64,000 nt of DNA from JAOAFZ01 sp964412815. Its GTDB lineage: Bacteria; Patescibacteriota; Microgenomatia; UBA1406; GWC2-37-13. Positions 59,727 to 64,000 of the stretch are shown in pieces (the stretch's first letter is position 1; each line of letters begins with the position of its first letter). The notes beneath the pieces were generated by a model, which made no database searches, was not told the origin of the DNA, and saw only the letters and a list, made by a program, of their open reading frames with translations. The stretch is taken from NCBI GenBank assembly GCA_964412815.1, contig CAYPQF010000026.1:1-64000 (forward strand). Direction: 5' to 3'. The translations under genes were made by a program, and so were the position numbers.

Positions 59727-60808
59727 TATGAAAGATATGAAATAGTGATATCACGCGTGTGCTCGTTAACATGAGCAATCTCAACCATGGCTGTTTGCGC
59801 ACCCTTCATAAACTGGTCATAGGCGTTTCCCATGCGTTCTCCCCACTCAACACAGACAATTGCCTGTTGTGCTGCAATCTCTTCGAGTCCTAACTGTTCA
59901 AATTCTTCGTTATGTTGAATATTGTATAAATCAAAATGATACAGCCGCTTATAGATGTCAGATCCGGGAATATCGTATTCGTAATAGATTACAAATGTCG
60001 GAGAGACAATATCTGTCAATGCAAACTGTCCGGCAACCCCTTTGACAAACTGTGTCTTACCAGCACCCAAATCCCCTTTCAAAATAATGACGATCCGTCT
60101 CCCCTGTGCCTCTTTCATCAACTCACGAATAAGACCGGCTCCAATCTCTTTTGTTTCTGTTTCCGAGGTCGACCGTCGCGTTTCAGAACGCTGAGGAATG
60201 ATATCGCCGCTCCGCAACACCTGGATATCGCTTGACGAGAGATCAATGACTGTGGATGGTTTTCGAACCGGCAGTTTCCCTCCATCGACAATTACATCAA
60301 TGAGCTCTTTTTTTTCTGCAGGAAGCGAATGCAGCAACGACTCCACTGAGTAGTGGGGCGAAGTACTGCTGAGGTTGGCGGATGTGGCAGTAACTGGACT
60401 ACCAAAGGCAGCCACAAGATCTGTAACAAATGGCACGTCAATATACCGCAAACCCAGAGTCCCTTTCTCTGACTCCAGTAATGGATCAGTGTTGTGGCGC
60501 GAGTCCAGAACTACTGTGTAAGGACCTGGTAATAAACTGTTGAGGAGGCCTTTTTGACTGTCAGGAACCACTGCATAATGATGCAACATCTCAAAACCGG
60601 ATACAAACACCGAGATCGCTTTTCCTACGGGACGATCTTTAAACGCGAGCAGTTTTTTTACTGCTGTTGCGCTTTTTGCGTTGACGAGCACACCGTAGAC
60701 GGTATCAGATGGTGCAATCACCAGACCGTCGTTATGTAAACATGATACGACCTTGTTAATGATCTCTTTACCATCCCCCTGATTTAATTTAAGCTGTTGG
60801 AACGCCAT
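59726..60808 (-). CDS. TsaC-TsaE fusion for tRNA t6A synthesis
   Basis: 360 residues from the ATG at 60808. Residues about 12-203 are TsaC/YrdC (APSDTVYGV, KDRP.GKAISVFV, TSANLS, KPSTVIDL), which makes threonylcarbamoyl-AMP. Residues about 215-360 are TsaE, with Walker A GDLGAGKT (245-252), SPTFVIYYEY and CVEWGERM. The two are usually separate genes. A TTG at 60823 could extend the frame, but the ATG begins a normal TsaC. No frameshift is needed to join them. Confidence 0.93.
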   Translation of the reverse strand: MAFQQLKLNQGDGKEIINKVVSCLHNDGLVIAPSDTVYGVLVNAKSATAVKKLLAFKDRPVGKAISVFVSGFEMLHHYAVVPDSQKGLLNSLLPGPYTVVLDSRHNTDPLLESEKGTLGLRYIDVPFVTDLVAAFGSPVTATSANLSSTSPHYSVESLLHSLPAEKKELIDVIVDGGKLPVRKPSTVIDLSSSDIQVLRSGDIIPQRSETRRSTSETETKEIGAGLIRELMKEAQGRRIVIILKGDLGAGKTQFVKGVAGQFALTDIVSPTFVIYYEYDIPGSDIYKRLYHFDLYNIQHNEEFEQLGLEEIAAQQAIVCVEWGERMGNAYDQFMKGAQTAMVEIAHVNEHTRDITISYLS

Positions 60809-60822
60809 AATAATTTCTATCA

Positions 60823-60846
60823 ATTTTACCAGATATCTGATAAAAT
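60823..60846. promoter_or_regulatory. Symmetric divergent promoter, tsaC-tsaE and ftsH
   Basis: A 24-base inverted repeat with one mismatched pair: outer arms ATTTTA / TAAAAT and core CAGATATCTG. Each strand reads TGN-TAAAAT, an extended -10, pointing outwards. Minus transcripts would have about 8 nt before the ATG at 60808, plus transcripts about 4 nt before the ATG at 60857. Two polymerases could not occupy it together. Confidence 0.55.
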
Positions 60847-60856
60847 AACCAAAACT

Positions 60857-62776
60857 ATGACAGACACTGAAAAAACTACAAAAGAACCCTCAAAAAAGAA
60901 GAATAAAGAAACCATTTTTAAGGCTCAATTTAAGTTTGATGTTCGTACAGTGTTCATCATTCTATTTGGGATTCTCTTCTTATTTTTCATATACTCTTCC
61001 TACTCCAACGGCACTCCTTCAGGATCAGAGGCACAGTCAATCACCAAGATCATCCGTGATATCCAGGATAATAAAGTAAAAGAAGTAGCCGTCAGTGGCA
61101 ACAACGTTACGGCAACATACAAAGATGGCACCGAGATTAAGGCAACAAAAGAATCCGGAGACAGTTTTATTGCGATGCTCCGAGATTCGAATGTCGATCC
61201 ACAGAAAGTTCCTATTACGGTTGAAGATACCGAGTCAGGTTCTCTGTTAGCTACATTTCTGGTAAATCTGATACCGACACTGATCGTGGTGGGTATTCTC
61301 TACTTCCTTTTCCGTCAGGCACGAGGGGCACAGGATTCGGTATTTTCGTTTGGACAGTCACGCGCAAAAAAGTTCAATAAGGATTTACCAAAGGTAACGT
61401 TTAAGGATATTGCAGGTATTGACGAAGCAAAGCGCGAAACAGAAGAAATTGTTGACTTTCTCAAGAATCCGGAAAAATATCGCAAAGTTGGTGCCCGCAC
61501 GCCAAAAGGGGTATTGTTTGTGGGTCCCGCCGGTACCGGTAAGACCCTGCTTGCCAAGGCAGTGGCAGGAGAAGCGAATGTACCGTTCTTCTCTATTGCC
61601 GGATCGGAGTTTATGGAGATGCTGGTCGGTATCGGTGCCGCCCGCGTCCGGGATCTGTTCCAGACTGCAAAAAAAAGTGCTCCGTCCATTATCTTTATTG
61701 ACGAAGTAGATGCTATTGGACGTGCCCGTTCAAATGGAGTTATGCCGGCTCATGACGAACGAGAACAAACCCTCAACCAGATTCTGGTTGAGATGGACGG
61801 CTTTACACCCAACGAACAAGTAGTCGTGATTGCGGCAACTAACCGCGGAGACCTGCTTGATCCTGCACTGCTGCGACCAGGTCGTTTCGACCGGCGTATT
61901 GTAGTTGATTATCCTGATGTAGAAGGACGACGAGCGATCATTAAGATCCACTCCAAAGGAAAACCTTTTGAAGATAATATTAACTGGGACTACATCGCAG
62001 ACCGGACCGTCGGTTTTTCAGGCGCGGATATTGAGAACATGCTGAATGAAGCTGCTATTGGTGCCGCCCGTGTAGGAAAGGACAAAATCTCATTTGAGCA
62101 TATCGAAGAAGCAGCTACCAAAGTTAAACTGGGTCCGGAAAAGAAACGTCTCCAGACCGATTTTGACCGTAAAATTACCGCGTATCACGAAGCAGGTCAC
62201 GCGCTCGTTTCGCACTATCTGCCCCATACCGATCCAGTCCACCGTATCTCTATTGTTTCCCGTGGTATGGCCCTGGGCTTCACTCTGATTCCACCTGGAC
62301 GGGACCGATTACATATCTCCCGCACCCACTTACTGGAACGGATTATGATGATGATGGGAGGACGCGCTGCAGAAGAAGTTGTCTACAATGAAGTAACGAC
62401 TGGTGCTTCCAATGACTTTAGTCAGGCAACCCGTGTCGCCCGTGCGATGGTAGTTGAGTACGGTATGAGTAAACTGGGACATGTTAACTTTGGGACTCTT
62501 ACCGATGTCACGGATTCATCCCGTCCACTCATGGAGCAGCAGCAGTTCTCTCAGGAGACCATGGCTCAGATTGACACTGAGATCAAGAAGATTGTCGAGG
62601 AGTGTTATGACAAAGCAGTCGAACTACTCAAGAAACATCGCAAGGAACTGGATGAAGTAGCTGACGCACTGATGCAACATGAAAATCTTGATAAAGATGA
62701 CTTCGAAAAGATTGTCGGTAAAAAAGGAAGTGAAGCAAAACTCCCTGAACAGGCAGAAAAACATATCGAAGCATAA
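60857..62776 (+). CDS. ftsH: Membrane AAA+ metalloprotease FtsH
   Basis: 639 residues from the ATG at 60857. FtsH degrades membrane and short-lived proteins. Two membrane helices (about 35-52 and 135-155) flank a small extracytoplasmic domain. Walker A GPAGTGKT, Walker B SIIFIDEVDAIGR, second-region-of-homology RPGRFDRR and the zinc site HEAGH are present. A longer frame from 60797 would run through the promoter palindrome and is unlikely. The next gene starts 2 bases after its stop. Confidence 0.96.
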   Translation: MTDTEKTTKEPSKKKNKETIFKAQFKFDVRTVFIILFGILFLFFIYSSYSNGTPSGSEAQSITKIIRDIQDNKVKEVAVSGNNVTATYKDGTEIKATKESGDSFIAMLRDSNVDPQKVPITVEDTESGSLLATFLVNLIPTLIVVGILYFLFRQARGAQDSVFSFGQSRAKKFNKDLPKVTFKDIAGIDEAKRETEEIVDFLKNPEKYRKVGARTPKGVLFVGPAGTGKTLLAKAVAGEANVPFFSIAGSEFMEMLVGIGAARVRDLFQTAKKSAPSIIFIDEVDAIGRARSNGVMPAHDEREQTLNQILVEMDGFTPNEQVVVIAATNRGDLLDPALLRPGRFDRRIVVDYPDVEGRRAIIKIHSKGKPFEDNINWDYIADRTVGFSGADIENMLNEAAIGAARVGKDKISFEHIEEAATKVKLGPEKKRLQTDFDRKITAYHEAGHALVSHYLPHTDPVHRISIVSRGMALGFTLIPPGRDRLHISRTHLLERIMMMMGGRAAEEVVYNEVTTGASNDFSQATRVARAMVVEYGMSKLGHVNFGTLTDVTDSSRPLMEQQQFSQETMAQIDTEIKKIVEECYDKAVELLKKHRKELDEVADALMQHENLDKDDFEKIVGKKGSEAKLPEQAEKHIEA

Positions 62777-62778
62777 CT

Positions 62779-63525
62779 ATGAATAATTCATCTCTCTCGT
62801 TTCTCAATCCACCGGATTGCAGAAAACAGAACTGGCAGCTTGATGCCTATATCTCTGCTGAGATGACAACTGCCGAGAAAGCCGAAATAGAATCTTCTCT
62901 CTGGAAAACAGTCCTGCATGACACCGGGAAGGCACCTGAGCCACCGTTTATTGTGCCTTTCTTTGAGAATGCGACACTCATCGGATCTGGCTGGGAATGG
63001 GCAGTCTACCTGCAAAAAGAAACACAGCGGGTATATAAAATCTCCCGTGATATTTTTCCGTTTCTCAGGACCAAAGAGTACTTTCGCTACTGGGAAGATT
63101 CATATCAATTGACCGCACAGTACCTGAAACCGTTTCTGGTTCCCACAACCTGGCATTCAGTAGTGCATAACGATCAGGAGATATACTATTTGGAACAGCC
63201 ATATCTGAATGCCCCAGTGTTTGAGTCCGTTACAATCCCAGCTCTATCCGATACGCAACGTTCACAATTAAATAGTCTCGCTCACCAGCTCCTTTCACTG
63301 CTTACAGATCATCGCTGGCTGCCTGATCTCAATATCCGGAAGATTGATCGAGATGGGATTCCAGTGTGGCAGCTTCAGAACACCATCTGGCACGATAACC
63401 GCTATCAGATTATTGATATTGCTGCACCCTATGATGTATTCTGTCTGTATCCGGAACGTACCATAACAGAGGTTGCTACGAAAAAAGCTGACCTCAAGGC
63501 TTTTATAACTGCACTTCATGAGTGA
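62779..63525 (+). CDS. Protein-kinase-fold-like protein, unknown
   Basis: 248 residues. After about 60 residues there is a glycine-rich-loop-like GSGWEWAVYL (69-78) followed by VYKISR with a lysine where kinases bind ATP. Later LPDLNIRK (181-188) and IIDIAAP (211-217) could match the catalytic loop Asp/Asn and the metal-binding Asp of a minimal kinase-like fold. HRD and DFG are not present in standard form. It may be a small-molecule kinase or a pseudokinase. It is co-directional with ftsH and polA. Confidence 0.55.
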   Translation: MNNSSLSFLNPPDCRKQNWQLDAYISAEMTTAEKAEIESSLWKTVLHDTGKAPEPPFIVPFFENATLIGSGWEWAVYLQKETQRVYKISRDIFPFLRTKEYFRYWEDSYQLTAQYLKPFLVPTTWHSVVHNDQEIYYLEQPYLNAPVFESVTIPALSDTQRSQLNSLAHQLLSLLTDHRWLPDLNIRKIDRDGIPVWQLQNTIWHDNRYQIIDIAAPYDVFCLYPERTITEVATKKADLKAFITALHE

Positions 63526-63547
63526 TATTACTAATTGATTTTTCTCT

Positions 63548-64000
63548 ATGCGAAGATTACTGCTTATTGACGGTCATGCCATTATTCACCGGGCTTTCCA
63601 TGCCTTGCCTATGCTTACCACCAAAGACGGGATGCCTACCAATGCCATTTATGGTTTTTTTGGCATGCTCCAAAAAGCACTTGTAGACCTGCACCCTGAT
63701 CAGGTAATCGTCGCGTTTGACACTCCTGCGCCGACCTTTCGTAAAAAGTTACTCGAAGAATACCAGGCCAAACGACCTTCAATGCAGGATGAACTGAAAG
63801 TACAGATTCCCGTAATCAAGGAGTTACTGGATGCAGCACCAATCTGCCGGATGGAACAGGAGGGGTTCGAAGCAGATGACATTATTGGGACACTCGTTGA
63901 GTTACATAAGAACACCGATACTGAGGTACTTATCCTCACTGGAGACCGCGATATATTACAGCTGGTAAACAGCTATACCAAGGTTATCATGCCAAAAATC
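63548..64000 (+). CDS. polA: DNA polymerase I, N-terminal part
   Basis: The first 151 codons of an open frame that runs off the right edge. The 5'-3' exonuclease (FEN) domain is clear: LLIDGHAIIHRAFHAL, AIYGFFGML, VAFDTPAPTFRK, EEYQAKRP, and EGFEADDIIGT with metal-binding acidic residues, then LILTGDRDILQLV. Whether the polymerase and proofreading domains follow cannot be seen, so a stand-alone 5'-3' exonuclease is possible. It starts 22 bases after the previous gene with no Shine-Dalgarno. Confidence 0.9.
   Translation, partial: MRRLLLIDGHAIIHRAFHALPMLTTKDGMPTNAIYGFFGMLQKALVDLHPDQVIVAFDTPAPTFRKKLLEEYQAKRPSMQDELKVQIPVIKELLDAAPICRMEQEGFEADDIIGTLVELHKNTDTEVLILTGDRDILQLVNSYTKVIMPKI

Noticed and set aside
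60797..60856. Longer FtsH start at 60797
   Set aside because: It would run through the divergent promoter palindrome and antisense to the start of tsaC-tsaE.
1..64000. UGA recoding (Gracilibacteria/Absconditabacteria code)
   Set aside because: TGA ends many intact genes at expected lengths (for example the two ATGA overlaps at murL/murD and 44332-44335) and is not needed inside any conserved gene.

Overview
The window is a compact bacterial chromosome segment with a standard genetic code, no insertion sequences, no prophage and no CRISPR array. Reduced or compact enzymes, an archaeal-type AMP phosphorylase, a MurD/MurL pair, a stand-alone riboflavin kinase domain, a very short SufD and a TsaC-TsaE fusion together suggest a Candidate Phyla Radiation (Patescibacteria) genome, perhaps of the Microgenomates/Katanobacteria/Dojkabacteria side. 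That placement is inference from gene content, not from a marker tree.

Layout. 1-2261 (minus): two GC-rich genes for membrane-anchored, low-complexity proteins, each with a Shine-Dalgarno leader; the first runs off the left edge and has a long structured leader with a five-codon upstream ORF. 2348-21756 (minus): a nearly complete division and cell wall (dcw) cluster in transcription order mraZ, rsmH, ftsL, ftsI, murE-like, pgeF, murC, murB, murA, yvcK, dgkA-like, mraY, murL, murD, ftsW, murG, ftsQ, ftsA, ftsZ. 21908-25821 (plus): murJ, AMP phosphorylase, mltG. 25850-31153 (minus): a P-loop kinase-like gene, ftsK, pnp, rpsO. 31204-35705 (plus): a small membrane protein, metG, a class A penicillin-binding protein, dtd. 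Then a TrpR-like repressor (minus) and rarA (plus) share a divergent promoter region. 37371-40420 (minus): cupin, GT39-type transferase, RmlC-like epimerase, riboflavin kinase, tRNA-Met(CAT). 40480-48723 (plus): a surface polysaccharide cluster (GT2, O-antigen-ligase-like polymerase, GT39, three GT4 enzymes) ending in a FemAB-type peptidyltransferase. 48725-60808 (minus): lon, a 2-oxoacid:ferredoxin oxidoreductase with its ferredoxin, the SUF operon (sufC-B-D-S-U), tsaD and a tsaC-tsaE fusion. 60857-64000 (plus): ftsH, a kinase-fold-like gene and the start of polA.

The genes fit together as a cell-envelope region. Precursor synthesis (MurA-E), D-glutamate supply through MurL instead of a visible MurI, lipid II formation and flipping (MraY, MurG, MurJ), polymerisation (FtsW/FtsI, PBP1A), trimming (MltG), undecaprenyl phosphate supply (DgkA-like) and division (FtsQLAZ, FtsK) are all here. 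murF, ddl and murI are not in this window.

The most general observation is regulatory. In about twenty genes a TATAAT-like hexamer ends 5-9 nt before the ATG and no Shine-Dalgarno is present, so transcripts would begin at or within a few bases of the start codon. The hexamers also settle several start codons (ftsA, murG, murC, metG). This predicts widespread leaderless translation, in contrast to the SD-led GC-rich genes at the left edge.
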